Shown here: in pieces, positions 7,294 to 16,543 of the stretch | How positions within the stretch are numbered: the stretch's first letter is position 1 | How the letters are laid out: each line of letters begins with the position of its first letter | From: DATKMG01 sp035541995 | Lineage (GTDB): Bacteria; Acidobacteriota; Terriglobia; Versatilivoradales; Versatilivoraceae | Assembly (NCBI GenBank): GCA_035541995.1 | Contig: DATKMG010000671.1 | Span: 1-29,312, forward strand | DNA: 29,312 nt | Direction: 5' to 3' | The notes under the pieces: generated by a model | What the model was told of the DNA's origin: nothing | What the model saw: only the letters and a program-made list of their open reading frames with translations | Databases searched by the model: none | Made by a program: the position numbers and the translations under genes

Positions 7294-9657
7294 TCAGGTC
7301 TCGATATTGAATAATAGGTACACGCCCCCGGCGCCAAAGATAAGATTTGGCGCCCATGCCGCCAGGAAAGGAACCAGCTTCCCGGCTCCTCCCACCTGTT
7401 CAAAGAAGCCCAGAGTCAACCAGTATCCAATCCCAATCATGATGCTCAACCCGATTCCATACAGAGATCCATGGCGGCCGGTGGAGAAAGAAAAGGGGAT
7501 GGCAATTGTACACATGATCAGACTCACAAAGGGGAAAGAGAGTTTCTTGTGTAGAGCTACGCTCAATTTCACCACGTCAAAACCGCTTCGCTCAAGATCC
7601 TGGATGTAACCACGGAGTTCTCGATAATCCATCTGAGAAGAAGCTTTCACTTCTTTCTTGAAATATTGGGGGCTCTCACTGAATTCAGAAAAACTCTCAC
7701 GCTTAAATTCGCGAAAGCTGATCTCCATAGGGTGTACCACATCGAAATTGCGGACCCAGCCATCCTCCAGGAACCAACCCTGTTTTTCCGTGTCCCAGGT
7801 CGCCCTGCTGGCGTAAATTCGACGCTTGATCTCAAAATTCTTCGAGTCGAGTTCGTAGATTGTGAGCTGGCCGAAAAGGTTCCGGTCCTCGTCGAACAAG
7901 TTGTAATTGAATACTTGGTTGTGTTCTCCCATCATCCACTTGCGGTCAGGTCGTCGAAAAGTCTGAGGACTTCGCCCTTTGATGACCGCTCGGAGAGCAT
8001 CCTGCTTCTGGTTACTGATGGGCAGCAAATACTCCTGCAATGCAAAACAAAAACCGCTGATAAAAACAGCCAAGACTAGAATGGAGGCTGACAGGCGGTA
8101 GAGACTGACGCCAGTTGCCTTGACGGCAATCACCTGGGAGGTCCGTGTCATCACACTGAAGTTGACCAGGATACCGACGAGAACACTCAAGGGGATCATG
8201 TAGTAAATAATCTGGGGAAGCAGGTAGCGGAAATAGTTGATCACGATAATCGCAGGAATTCTGTTTTCCACAATATCGTTGAGCAGTTCAAAGAAAGTGA
8301 AAACGACAAATATCACTACGAAGGCACCCAGTACCAAGGCAAAGTACAGGAAGAAGCCTTTAGCTACATACTTGTCGAGAATTAGAGGAAGCGCAGTACG
8401 AATCCCTTGCTGGCTTCTGCGCAAATTCCCTATGAAATTGCTCAGTTTTGAAGTCTTTTCACCAAGATTTAACCCCTGCCAGAACCAATTGGACAGCCTA
8501 TAACTGCCGTGTTGCAGCACGCGTGATCCACGAGTCTGCTGCTCAGAGGTGAGAAGCAACCCGATTCCAAGCGCCAGAAAAACAGCATTGGCCAACCAGG
8601 GGCCCAAGTAGGCCGGAATCCGCCCGTTTTTGGCAAAGTTGATTCCCTGAAACAAAACCAGGTAGTAAATCAAAAAGATAACCAAGCTCACTATGAACCC
8701 ATAGGATTTGCCGCCCCTCTTGCTGATTACTCCCAAAGGTATCCCGACCAGAGCAAACACAAAGATCGAACACGGCAATGCCAATCGACGGCTAACCTCG
8801 ACCTCTCTCTCTCTACGATCTTTGGTTGAAAGAGACACCCCTTCGTTGGAGCCGGCTTTTAGTTGCCGCCAGAGCTCGAGGACATTCATCTCCGAGGACT
8901 TCTTTGTAGGAGTCTCATCAAGCAAGTCACTGCTTAGCACAATGGGGATTTCAGTCTGGTTAAACGTAACTAGCTTGTAGCTCCTAGGGGTCTTGCTTTC
9001 CACCGAGTGCGTGGACCCAGTGTTCAATTCCAGTTGGAGCTTTCTTTCGACCGGATCGTTGATCAAACGACCTTGGTGAGCCAAAGTGATTTTGGGCTGG
9101 TCTCGGTTTGAAATGTCCGCCAAGAAGATGCCACGCCAGTCGTTCCGGTCAGAGGATACGTCCATAATGTAAAGGACCTGATCTGTAAATTCTTCTTCAA
9201 AGACCCTGGGTTTCATCTCGGAACTGATCGACTTCAACATGACGCTGTAACTCAACAACTTGAACTGATAGTTGCAGTAAGGTTCCAAGAAGGTAGAGTT
9301 GATTAAGGCCGTTACCCAAGCCAGAGTCGAAAAGACTAGGACGGGAGCGAGCAGGTTCTTGATCCCTACGCCACAAGAACGCATAGCCGTAATTTCACTG
9401 TCAGCTGACAATCGCCCAAAACAAATCAGGATGGCAAGAAGCACTGACATGGGGATGGAGAAAGTGAAGATCACGGGCATGATGTAACCGAAGATCAGCC
9501 CGACCTCTTTGAAGGACACATCTTTCTGCACCAGAAGTTCCAGGGGTTTGCCAGCCGCACGAGTAATCAGCACGAAGCTGAACACGAGCAAGCCAAGCAA
9601 AAAGGGACCGACAATTTCGAAGAAGATATAACGTCTCAGGATTCTCATAGGAGACAT
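7294..9657 (-). CDS. LptF-LptG fusion permease (lipopolysaccharide export)
   Basis: A single 787-aa protein made of two YjgP/YjgQ-family permeases in tandem. The LptF-like half (about 1-372) starts MRILRRYIFFEIVGPFL, with paired membrane segments around 15-35, 55-80 and 102-120, a periplasmic beta-jellyroll-like stretch (about 150-255) and three more membrane segments (295-370). A polar linker (about 373-423) joins it to the LptG-like half (424-787), which opens LILDKYVAKGFFLYF and repeats the plan: membrane, soluble and membrane parts. In most Gram-negatives LptF and LptG are separate ~360-aa subunits that, with the LptB2 ATPase, extract LPS from the inner membrane. The frame is uninterrupted with no internal start needed. 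A second ATG at 9648 is an equally good start; neither has a clear RBS. It ends tail-to-tail with ahcY. Confidence 0.9.
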   Translation of the reverse strand: MSPMRILRRYIFFEIVGPFLLGLLVFSFVLITRAAGKPLELLVQKDVSFKEVGLIFGYIMPVIFTFSIPMSVLLAILICFGRLSADSEITAMRSCGVGIKNLLAPVLVFSTLAWVTALINSTFLEPYCNYQFKLLSYSVMLKSISSEMKPRVFEEEFTDQVLYIMDVSSDRNDWRGIFLADISNRDQPKITLAHQGRLINDPVERKLQLELNTGSTHSVESKTPRSYKLVTFNQTEIPIVLSSDLLDETPTKKSSEMNVLELWRQLKAGSNEGVSLSTKDRREREVEVSRRLALPCSIFVFALVGIPLGVISKRGGKSYGFIVSLVIFLIYYLVLFQGINFAKNGRIPAYLGPWLANAVFLALGIGLLLTSEQQTRGSRVLQHGSYRLSNWFWQGLNLGEKTSKLSNFIGNLRRSQQGIRTALPLILDKYVAKGFFLYFALVLGAFVVIFVVFTFFELLNDIVENRIPAIIVINYFRYLLPQIIYYMIPLSVLVGILVNFSVMTRTSQVIAVKATGVSLYRLSASILVLAVFISGFCFALQEYLLPISNQKQDALRAVIKGRSPQTFRRPDRKWMMGEHNQVFNYNLFDEDRNLFGQLTIYELDSKNFEIKRRIYASRATWDTEKQGWFLEDGWVRNFDVVHPMEISFREFKRESFSEFSESPQYFKKEVKASSQMDYRELRGYIQDLERSGFDVVKLSVALHKKLSFPFVSLIMCTIAIPFSFSTGRHGSLYGIGLSIMIGIGYWLTLGFFEQVGGAGKLVPFLAAWAPNLIFGAGGVYLLFNIET

Positions 9658-9991
9658 TCGAAGCCAGGACTAATCGTGTCGATAATATCATGAGTTCTTA
9701 TAAATAGGCCGGTTGAAAGATGAGCACGGAAGCTTGGATCACAACCGGGAGTTTGTGGTCTGTACTGTTTGCGGCCCCCGACAAATGGTTTCCTGCCGGC
9801 TGGTGAACAGCGCGTCAAATGGAGGGTTGCAGGACGCCCGCAACCCCTGGCTTTCTTTTATAGATAGATAGGATGTTCGTTTGGAGGGAATCGTGGGATT
9901 GGAGGCCGGGAAACACTTGGGGGCCCTGGAGGAGTTCTATGTCCCCGTGGAGAAAACGTCTGATAAGATATATTATGTAAATTAAGAAATT
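9658..9991. other. Intergenic region upstream of lptFG
   Basis: No gene found. It contains a 7-bp hairpin GGGTTGC / GCAACCC (9824-9846) followed on the plus strand by a pyrimidine-rich run, and a weak inverted repeat CACAA / TTGTG (9740-9757). It should hold the lptFG promoter on the minus strand, since the lon terminator precedes it, but I do not see a clear consensus promoter. Confidence 0.35.
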
Positions 9992-10031
9992 GGTGTCTAG
10001 GCAGGAGCCAGAAGGCTTCCACCTAGACACC
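9985..10031 (-). terminator. Rho-independent terminator of lon
   Basis: It begins 15 nt past the lon stop. A 10-bp perfect stem (CCTAGACACC's partner GGTGTCTAGG, 9992-10001 with 10022-10031) stacks on an inner stem of about 6 bp with one bulged base (10004-10009 with 10014-10020), closing an AGAA/TTCT loop. In the minus direction it is followed by AATTTCTTAATTT. The stem is strong but the T-tract is interrupted. Confidence 0.7.
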
Positions 10032-10046
10032 CAAGCCAGTTCCCCT

Positions 10047-12521
10047 TCAGTTCAAGTTGTGCGTCACCGGGCCGGCTGGCCGGCCTTCCTTTCGCGAACG
10101 CACCGCCGAGTCCACTAGCGAGTTGACTTCTTTCAATTGCAGGCCCAATGCTATCTCTATCACTTGTGAGATCTGACCGACAAAATGAAAAACCAAGTCC
10201 TCTGTAATTTCGATTGGGATATCCTCCAGGACGTGCTTCTCATTTTCCTTCGGCAGGATCACTTCCTTGAGTCCCAAGCGATGCGCAGCCAGGACCTTCT
10301 CTTTAATGCCACCCACCGGAAGCACCTTGCCGGTCAGGGTGACTTCACCGGTCATGGCAAGCCGGGGGCGTACCGGCTTGCCTGCCAGCAGCGAGACCAA
10401 GGTCGTCACCATTGTGATACCGGCTGAAGGGCCATCCTTTGGGATGGCACCCGCCGGGACGTGAATATGGATGTCGCTATCGTCAATCAAGCCATCATCA
10501 ATTCCCAGTTCCCAAGTGTGGGCCCGAACCCAGCTGAAGGATGCCTTGACTGATTCCTGCATGACATTACCCAATTGCCCGGTCATGGTAATTTCCCTCT
10601 TACCCTTCATCCGGCTGGCCTCAACGAATAAGATATCCCCTCCTGCCGGGGTCCAGGCCAGACCTATCGCCACTCCGGGGACGGAGGCACGCTCCTCGAT
10701 TTCGGTGTCGAGGATGACTCTGGGGACGCCCAACAGGTCCTGCAAGTTATCGGGTTGAACGGTCTGCAAAGACTGCTCACCTTCGACCAGTTGCCGGGCG
10801 CGCTTTCGGCAAATCCTTGAGAGCTCTCGTTCGAGGTTCCGAAGTCCGGCCTCCCGAGTATACTGCCGGATGACATGTCGCACGGCTTCCGGCGTGATGT
10901 CGAGATGTACGCCGATCGTTACTCCATTCTCTTCTGCCTGTCGTGGGATCAAGTACTTCTCAGCAATCTTCAGCTTTTCCTCTTCTGTGTATCCGTGAAG
11001 CTCGATGACTTCCATACGATCCAGCAAAGCCGGCGGTATCGTGTCGGGCACATTGGCCGTGGTGATGAACAGCACCTTCGACAGGTCAAAAGGAACATCC
11101 AGGTAATGATCCCTAAAGCTATGATTCTGCTGCGGATCTAGCACCTCAAGCAGAGCCGCGGCCGGGTCGCCGCGAAAATCGGCCCCGATTTTGTCCACCT
11201 CATCCAGCATAAACACCGGGTTGCGTTCTCCTGCCCTTCGAATTCCTTGTATGATTTGACCCGGCAGAGACCCTATGTAAGTTCTTCGATGTCCTCGGAT
11301 CTCGGCCTCATCCCTGATGCCACCCAAAGAGATACGGACGAACTTGCGGCCCAGGGAGTCCGCGATTGACTTGCCCAGGGAAGTCTTCCCAACTCCTGGC
11401 GGCCCGACAAAACACAGAATTGGAGCTTTCCCGTCTGACTTGAGTTTGAGGACTGCCAAGTATTCCAGAATCCGTTGCTTGATCTTCTTCAGGCCATAGT
11501 GGTCTCGATCCAGAATATCCCTGGAGTGTTCGAGGTTGATTTCGGCCTGAGCAGCTTTGTTCCATGGGAGCGAAACTAGCCAATCGAGATAGGTCCTCGA
11601 AACGGTATATTCCGCCGAAGCCGAAGACATTCGGGCTAAGCGCTTCAGTTCCCGCAGTGCCTCAGTCTTGACCTCCTCGGGCATATTAGCGTCTTCAATT
11701 GCTTTCTGAAGGTCTTCCATCTCCTTGACGGAGTCTTCCCCTTCACCAAGCTCTTTCTGGATTGCCTTGAGTTGCTCTCTCAGATAATATTCCCGCTGGT
11801 TTTTTCCCACCTCATCGTGAACTTGAGTTTGGATCTTACTTTTGAGTTCCAGGATCTCGACCTCACGCGTTAGTTCAATGTTGAGTTTTTCCATCCTTTT
11901 CCATACATCCAGGGTCTCAAGGTAGTCCTGCCGCTGCAAGAGACTCAAGGAAGGCGTAACAGTGGCGATCAAGTCAACCAGATTGCTAGGATTCTCCAAG
12001 CTCTCGGCAATTCCCCTGAGGTCCGAAGACAAATTCGGAGACAAAGAGATCATCTGTTGGAAGAGGGTCAGCAGACTGCGTCGCAGTGCTTCCACCTTGG
12101 AGGATTCCTGAGTCGGAGGTACGTCCTCCAGATAGCTCACTCGAGCCTCCAGATAAGGCTTGTTTTGAACGATCTCCCGGATTTTGAAGCGCTTCAGGCC
12201 CTGAACGACAACCACCAAGCTCTGATCTTTGGCCCTCATTTGCTTGGAGGCCACTGCCAGGGTTCCCACAGCATGAAGATCTATTTCCTGGGGCTCATCG
12301 ATATCAGGGTCACGCTGGGCAATGATCCCCAGGAACCGGTTCTCCAGGGAGTTTATATGTTCTAGCAGGCGAACGGAACTCTCTCTACCTACTGTCAAAG
12401 GCAACACCGTCAATGGAAAAACCACCACGTTTCGCACTGGCAGTAATGGTATGGTCTCGGGCAGCCTTTCAGAGTTCACCACTCGATCCTGAACAAAGGC
12501 ATAACTGTCCGCATCTTTCAT
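10047..12521 (-). CDS. lon: ATP-dependent protease Lon
   Basis: LonA-type AAA+ protease (824 aa) that degrades misfolded and short-lived regulatory proteins. N-terminal substrate domain about 20-215 (begins IPLLPVRNVVVFP), coiled-coil about 216-300, AAA+ module with Walker A GPPGVGKT (373-380) and Walker B VFMLDEVDK (436-444), then the protease domain with the catalytic dyad Ser699 (KDGPSAG) and Lys742 (GGIKEKVLAAH), spaced 43 residues apart as in E. coli Lon. RBS AAAGGA is visible upstream of the ATG at 12521. It has its own sigma70-like promoter (12608-12636) and terminator. It diverges from groESL, grouping two heat-shock functions. Confidence 0.97.
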   Translation of the reverse strand: MKDADSYAFVQDRVVNSERLPETIPLLPVRNVVVFPLTVLPLTVGRESSVRLLEHINSLENRFLGIIAQRDPDIDEPQEIDLHAVGTLAVASKQMRAKDQSLVVVVQGLKRFKIREIVQNKPYLEARVSYLEDVPPTQESSKVEALRRSLLTLFQQMISLSPNLSSDLRGIAESLENPSNLVDLIATVTPSLSLLQRQDYLETLDVWKRMEKLNIELTREVEILELKSKIQTQVHDEVGKNQREYYLREQLKAIQKELGEGEDSVKEMEDLQKAIEDANMPEEVKTEALRELKRLARMSSASAEYTVSRTYLDWLVSLPWNKAAQAEINLEHSRDILDRDHYGLKKIKQRILEYLAVLKLKSDGKAPILCFVGPPGVGKTSLGKSIADSLGRKFVRISLGGIRDEAEIRGHRRTYIGSLPGQIIQGIRRAGERNPVFMLDEVDKIGADFRGDPAAALLEVLDPQQNHSFRDHYLDVPFDLSKVLFITTANVPDTIPPALLDRMEVIELHGYTEEEKLKIAEKYLIPRQAEENGVTIGVHLDITPEAVRHVIRQYTREAGLRNLERELSRICRKRARQLVEGEQSLQTVQPDNLQDLLGVPRVILDTEIEERASVPGVAIGLAWTPAGGDILFVEASRMKGKREITMTGQLGNVMQESVKASFSWVRAHTWELGIDDGLIDDSDIHIHVPAGAIPKDGPSAGITMVTTLVSLLAGKPVRPRLAMTGEVTLTGKVLPVGGIKEKVLAAHRLGLKEVILPKENEKHVLEDIPIEITEDLVFHFVGQISQVIEIALGLQLKEVNSLVDSAVRSRKEGRPAGPVTHNLN

Positions 12522-12607
12522 TTAGCTAAATCCTTTCTCATTCATAGGCACCGTTTGAGGTGCCCCTCCTGATTACCTTGCCTATCCGGAACTATTATAC
12601 AGCTTCT

Positions 12608-12636
12608 CATATAAAATCTGAGTGTTGGCTTGTCAA
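12608..12636 (-). promoter_or_regulatory. Sigma70-type promoter of lon
   Basis: On the minus strand a perfect -35 box TTGACA (12636-12631) is separated by 17 bp from a -10 box TATATG (12613-12608), about 86 bp upstream of the lon ATG. The leader between them and lon carries no evident regulatory RNA. Confidence 0.6.
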
Positions 12637-12657
12637 TATTGAAGTCCATTTTTTGTC

Positions 12658-12686
12658 TTGACAAATTCCAAGGAGGTCGATATATC
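12658..12686 (+). promoter_or_regulatory. Sigma70-type promoter of groESL
   Basis: A perfect -35 box TTGACA (12658-12663) is followed after 17 bp by TATATC (12681-12686); an overlapping TATCTA offers an alternative -10. The predicted start site falls at the CIRCE operator, so HrcA bound there would block initiation, the usual arrangement. Confidence 0.65.
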
Positions 12687-12697
12687 TATAGTGCTAA

Positions 12698-12724
12698 TTA
12701 GCACTCCATCTGAGTGAGTGCTAC
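12698..12724. promoter_or_regulatory. CIRCE operator (HrcA binding site)
   Basis: TTAGCACTC-N9-GAGTGCTAC: the left arm matches the CIRCE consensus fully, the right arm at 8 of 9 positions (last base C instead of A), with the exact 9-bp spacer. It lies between the groESL promoter and groES. It shows that the organism has HrcA-type repression of chaperonin genes; hrcA itself is not in the window. Confidence 0.95.
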
Positions 12725-12763
12725 TTGTATTCTACAACCCATTCAAAAACAAGGAGAACGTCT

Positions 12764-13081
12764 ATGAAGCTTAGACCTCTGCATGATCGCATCCTGGTAA
12801 GACGCCTGGAAGCGGAAGAAACGGTCAAGGGGGGCATTATTATTCCGGATACCGCTAAAGAAAAGCCCCAGGAAGGCGTGGTGATCGCGGTCGGTAATGG
12901 AAAAATCCTCGAGAATGGGACTCGCTTGGAAATGAGCGTTAATGAAGGAGACCACATTCTCTTTGGAAAGTACTCCGGGACCGAAGTCAAGATAGAGGGG
13001 GAGGAGTTGCTCATTCTGAAAGAAGAAGATGTACTGGCTGTAACTGAAGGGGCTGGAAAGGCCAAATCTACAGTAAAGTAA
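12764..13081 (+). CDS. groES: Co-chaperonin GroES
   Basis: 105-aa heptameric lid of the GroEL folding chamber. Starts MKLRPLHDRILVRR, with the mobile loop around KGGIIIPDTAKEKPQEG and the C-terminal ILKEEDVLAV typical of the family. The ATG at 12764 has the RBS AAGGAG seven bases upstream; a longer in-frame reading would begin inside the CIRCE element and is rejected. A 10-20 residue tail (EGAGKAKSTVK) extends slightly beyond the usual 95-97 aa. First gene of groES-groEL under CIRCE control, 30 bp before groEL. Confidence 0.97.
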   Translation: MKLRPLHDRILVRRLEAEETVKGGIIIPDTAKEKPQEGVVIAVGNGKILENGTRLEMSVNEGDHILFGKYSGTEVKIEGEELLILKEEDVLAVTEGAGKAKSTVK

Positions 13082-13111
13082 ATCCATAATAATCGAATTA
13101 GGAGGAATTCA

Positions 13112-14734
13112 ATGGCAAAACAGATTATCTCGGGGGAAGCTTCCCGCCAGGCATTGCTTCGGGGAGTCAATCAACTTGCTGAAGCGGTGAAAGTCACGTT
13201 GGGTCCAAAAGGACGGAATGTGGTGCTCAATAAGAAATTCGGCTCGCCCACCATTACTAAAGACGGCGTCACAGTAGCCAAAGAGATTGAGCTGCCGGAT
13301 GCACAGGAGAATATGGGCGCTCAGATGGTTCGTGAGGTGGCTTCCAAGACCAGCGATGTGGCAGGCGACGGAACCACTACTGCGACTGCCCTAGCCCAGG
13401 CGATCTTCCGGGAAGGTGTAAAAACCATTGCAGCCGGGGCCAACCCGATGGCTCTAAAGCGCGGAATTGACAAGGCGGTCGAGGTGGTGGTGGACGAGAT
13501 CAAGAAGCTCTCCAAGCCGGTCAAGGGTGAGATGATTGCCCAGGTGGGGACAATCTCCGCCAACGGCGACAGCAAGATCGGCAAAATTATCGCCGAGGCC
13601 ATGAATAAAGTCGGCAAGGATGGGGTCATCACGGTAGAAGAAGCCAAGACCATGGAGACTTCCCTGGATATCGTCGAAGGGATGCAATTCGACCGTGGAT
13701 ACCTCTCACCTTACTTTGTCACCGACCCCGACAGAATGGAATGTGTCTTGGAGGATGCTTACATCCTAATCCATGAGAAGAAGATCAGCACTATGAAAGA
13801 CCTGCTTCCCGTTCTCGAACAGGTCGCAAAGTTGGGCAAGCCGTTGCTGATTATTGCTGAAGAGGTCGAGGGTGAGGCCCTGGCCACTCTCGTTGTCAAC
13901 AAGTTGCGTGGCACGCTGAGTGCTGCAGCGGTGAAGGCGCCCGGTTTCGGGGATCGTCGCAAAGCCATGCTCGAAGATATTGCCATTCTCAGTGGCGGCA
14001 AGGCCATCACTGAGGACCTGGGCATCAAGCTGGAGAACCTGAAGATAGACGACATGGGCCGTGCCAAGCGGGTTGTCATCGACAAGGATAACACCACGAT
14101 CATTGAGGGGGCCGGCCGGGCCAAGGATATTGAAGGCCGTGTCAAGCAGATCCGCAACCAGGTCGAGGAGACCACCTCCGATTACGACCGCGAGAAACTG
14201 CAAGAGCGCCTGGCCAAGCTGGTGGGAGGCGTGGCTGTGATTAAGGTTGGTGCGGCCACAGAGACAGAATTAAAGGAGAAGAAAGCTCGCGTCGAGGATG
14301 CCATGCACGCCACGCGGGCTGCCGTCGAGGAAGGGATTGTCCCCGGCGGTGGGGTGGCTTACATTCGGGCTATTCCGGTTGTCAGCAAGCTGAAACTGGA
14401 GGGGGACGAGCAGATCGGAGTTGATATTGTCCGCAAAGCCCTCGAAGAGCCGATGCGCCAGATCGCCATCAACGCCGGCACTGAAGGTGCCATCGTGGTC
14501 GAGAGAGTCAAAGCCGAAAAGCGGGAAAACGTGGGCCTCAACGCCGAGACCGGTGAGTTCGAAGACCTGGTGGCGGCTGGGGTGATCGATCCGGCTAAAG
14601 TCACTCGGACCGCGCTGCAAAACGCTGGCTCCATTGCAGGATTACTACTGACCACAGAAGCGCTGGTTACCGAAATTCCGGAAAAGAAGAAGGAAATGCC
14701 CATGCCTCCAGGTGGTGGCGGAGACATGTACTAA
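13112..14734 (+). CDS. groEL: Chaperonin GroEL
   Basis: 540-aa 60-kDa chaperonin forming the double-ring folding cage. Starts MAKQIISGEASRQALLRGVNQLAEAVKVTLGPKGRNV; the ATP-binding GDGTTTATALAQ and the equatorial VEEGIVPGGGVAYIRA and NAGTEGAIVVERV segments are intact. The C-terminus is PMPPGGGGDMY, a variant of the usual GGM-repeat tail. RBS AGGAGG ends 6 nt before the ATG. Cotranscribed with groES and followed by a strong terminator. Confidence 0.98.
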   Translation: MAKQIISGEASRQALLRGVNQLAEAVKVTLGPKGRNVVLNKKFGSPTITKDGVTVAKEIELPDAQENMGAQMVREVASKTSDVAGDGTTTATALAQAIFREGVKTIAAGANPMALKRGIDKAVEVVVDEIKKLSKPVKGEMIAQVGTISANGDSKIGKIIAEAMNKVGKDGVITVEEAKTMETSLDIVEGMQFDRGYLSPYFVTDPDRMECVLEDAYILIHEKKISTMKDLLPVLEQVAKLGKPLLIIAEEVEGEALATLVVNKLRGTLSAAAVKAPGFGDRRKAMLEDIAILSGGKAITEDLGIKLENLKIDDMGRAKRVVIDKDNTTIIEGAGRAKDIEGRVKQIRNQVEETTSDYDREKLQERLAKLVGGVAVIKVGAATETELKEKKARVEDAMHATRAAVEEGIVPGGGVAYIRAIPVVSKLKLEGDEQIGVDIVRKALEEPMRQIAINAGTEGAIVVERVKAEKRENVGLNAETGEFEDLVAAGVIDPAKVTRTALQNAGSIAGLLLTTEALVTEIPEKKKEMPMPPGGGGDMY

Positions 14735-14764
14735 GGACTCGGTCTATTCGGGAAGTTTCGATTC

Positions 14765-14800
14765 GGTCGGCCCAGCTAGCAACTGGGCCGCCTTTTTTCT
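14765..14800 (+). terminator. Rho-independent terminator of groESL
   Basis: Stem CGGCCCAG (14768-14775) with CTGGGCCG (14783-14790), loop CTAGCAA, extended by GG/CC around one bulged T, then TTTTTT (14793-14798). It begins about 30 bp after the groEL stop. Confidence 0.93.
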
Positions 14801-15288
14801 TCTCCCCGGCTCACCGGAGTGACGATAGGGATCTCCGCTTCCTTCCCAATTCGCGTCCACTACAAAGCAACCGAGGGCCTCGATAGATCAAATAGTTCAT
14901 ATTCTCAAGGCCGTCCGAATCTCCCACCACGTCCTGCCTACCCCTGACCACTGACTCTGATTTTCACAGGCAAGATTGCCGCGTGGTTGTGTCAACGACT
15001 ATTGCCGGTTTTAAGGTCCGGCCATAGGTTCACGATTAGGCAGATTCGCCTCTCCTGGTCATGGGCGTCCAGGCGTTGACTTCGGGTCGGGCCCGGCATA
15101 GCATTCTGTTAGAGCAGGACGCTTATGGATTCTTGGCTGTCGTTGTTTGGATCGAGCCTCGGGAGCCATGGGATAGATCCCCGCCAAACCCCCTCATTAC
15201 CGGCCCTAGTGAGTATCTTATGAGGGAGTATTCGCTCCTTCAGGACATGACGGGTAGTTAAGCCATGGGTAGGCGGACATCATGAGTG
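14801..15288. other. Gene-free region before the amidase
   Basis: About 490 bp with no credible gene, tRNA or promoter that I can recognise. A 66-codon plus-strand frame (15061-15261) has no RBS and no family features, and I leave it out. Confidence 0.4.
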
Positions 15289-15301
15289 AGGAGAGGATGC
15301 G

Positions 15302-16543
15302 ATGAGCGAGGCCGATGCAATGGGTACCACAAAAACTTCTCACCCGGAAACCCTAACTCAGTGGTTGAATGCCTCCATAAAGGCGAGAGAGCTTGCGTTA
15401 CAGACATGTTTGCACCGAATTCGGTCAATGGACCCCTCCATTAATGCCTGGGTCCAGGTGCTGCCGCAGCGACCAACCGGGGATGGGAAACTCTTCGAGA
15501 TCCCGTTCGGAGCAAAAGACCTCATCGAGACCAGGGACTTTGCGACCGAATATGGGTCGCCAATTTACAGAGGGCGAATCGGCAGTGCCGATGCGGCGAT
15601 CGTTCGCGATCTGCGCCAACGCGGAGCGGTCTTGTTGGGAAAGACTCACTGTGCCGCCTTCGCCTATCGGACGCCTGCCCCAACGCGCAACCCCCACAAT
15701 CTGGAGCGTACCCCGGGGGGAAGCTCCAGCGGGTCGGCCGCCGCAGTTGCAGCAGGAATGGTGCCCATGGCTCTTGGAACCCAGACACTAGGGTCGGTGT
15801 TGCGGCCCGCTTCATATTGTGGCGTTACGGGGTTCAAGGTCAGCTACGGTCTCCTCTCAATGGAAGGCGTGCTTCCATTGGCCAAAAGCCTGGACACGCT
15901 CGGGTTCTTTACAAATACGCCTGCCGATATGGCGGCGCTATGGGAATCGATGGGACATCCTCCAGGAAGCGCAGAGGATTTTCCGCTGGCAGCACCAGAA
16001 CCCATGCCTGACATCGAGCCCGCCATGGCCGCGGCCTTTCAAAATGCGCTCTTGGTGTTGCGCCGTTCCGGCGCGTCCATTCGGCCCATCGATATCGGAG
16101 AAATGCTCGCCAACCTCGCTAATGCAAGCGATACGGTACTGTTTTACGAGGCTGCTCGATTCCACCAGGAACGCTTTACCCAATACGGCTCCCGGCTCGC
16201 AGACCTTGCGGACCTGGTTCTAAAAGGTCTCCAGATCTCTGAGGAGCGGTATGACGAGGCGAGACGGTACATAGCACAATGTAAGGACCGAGTATCCGAG
16301 ATCTATAAGGCCACACCGGTCATCTTAGTTCCGGCCGCCACAGGGCCAGCGCCCTTGGACTTGTCATGGACTGGTGATGCAAGAATGAATGCACCCTGGA
16401 CTGCCTTGGGCACTCCCGCGATCTCGATTCCGATGCCGGTTCCGAACGGAATGCCCCTTGGGCTGCAACTCACCGCAGATTACGGCCAGGATGCCAGACT
16501 GCTCTGCACGGCGGTTCGGCTGCAACAAATGCTCGGAAGCTGA
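15302..16543 (+). CDS. Amidase-signature family enzyme
   Basis: 413-aa Ser-cisSer-Lys amidase, hydrolysing an unknown amide. The catalytic Lys72 lies in PFGAKDLI, the cis-Ser Ser141 in PGGSSSGSAAAVAAG and the nucleophile Ser165 in QTLGSVLRPASYCGVTGFKVSYG. The spacing of the two serines (24) equals that of FAAH. The usual TGGS before the nucleophile reads TLGS, an unusual substitution at the oxyanion-hole glycine. It lacks the C-terminal features I would expect of GatA and no gatB/gatC is near, so a catabolic or allophanate-hydrolase-like amidase is more likely. RBS GAGGAGAGG lies 5 nt before the ATG. It stands alone between gene-free regions. Confidence 0.8.
   Translation: MSEADAMGTTKTSHPETLTQWLNASIKARELALQTCLHRIRSMDPSINAWVQVLPQRPTGDGKLFEIPFGAKDLIETRDFATEYGSPIYRGRIGSADAAIVRDLRQRGAVLLGKTHCAAFAYRTPAPTRNPHNLERTPGGSSSGSAAAVAAGMVPMALGTQTLGSVLRPASYCGVTGFKVSYGLLSMEGVLPLAKSLDTLGFFTNTPADMAALWESMGHPPGSAEDFPLAAPEPMPDIEPAMAAAFQNALLVLRRSGASIRPIDIGEMLANLANASDTVLFYEAARFHQERFTQYGSRLADLADLVLKGLQISEERYDEARRYIAQCKDRVSEIYKATPVILVPAATGPAPLDLSWTGDARMNAPWTALGTPAISIPMPVPNGMPLGLQLTADYGQDARLLCTAVRLQQMLGS

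Noticed and set aside
13321..14727. Several long minus-strand frames under groEL
   Set aside because: Shadows of the strongly codon-biased groEL gene.
15061..15261. 66-codon plus-strand frame upstream of the amidase
   Set aside because: No RBS, no recognisable motif, no conserved neighbourhood; probably chance.
14800..15290. tRNA or other structured RNA in the long gap after groEL
   Set aside because: No T-loop/anticodon-arm pattern and only short weak inverted repeats.
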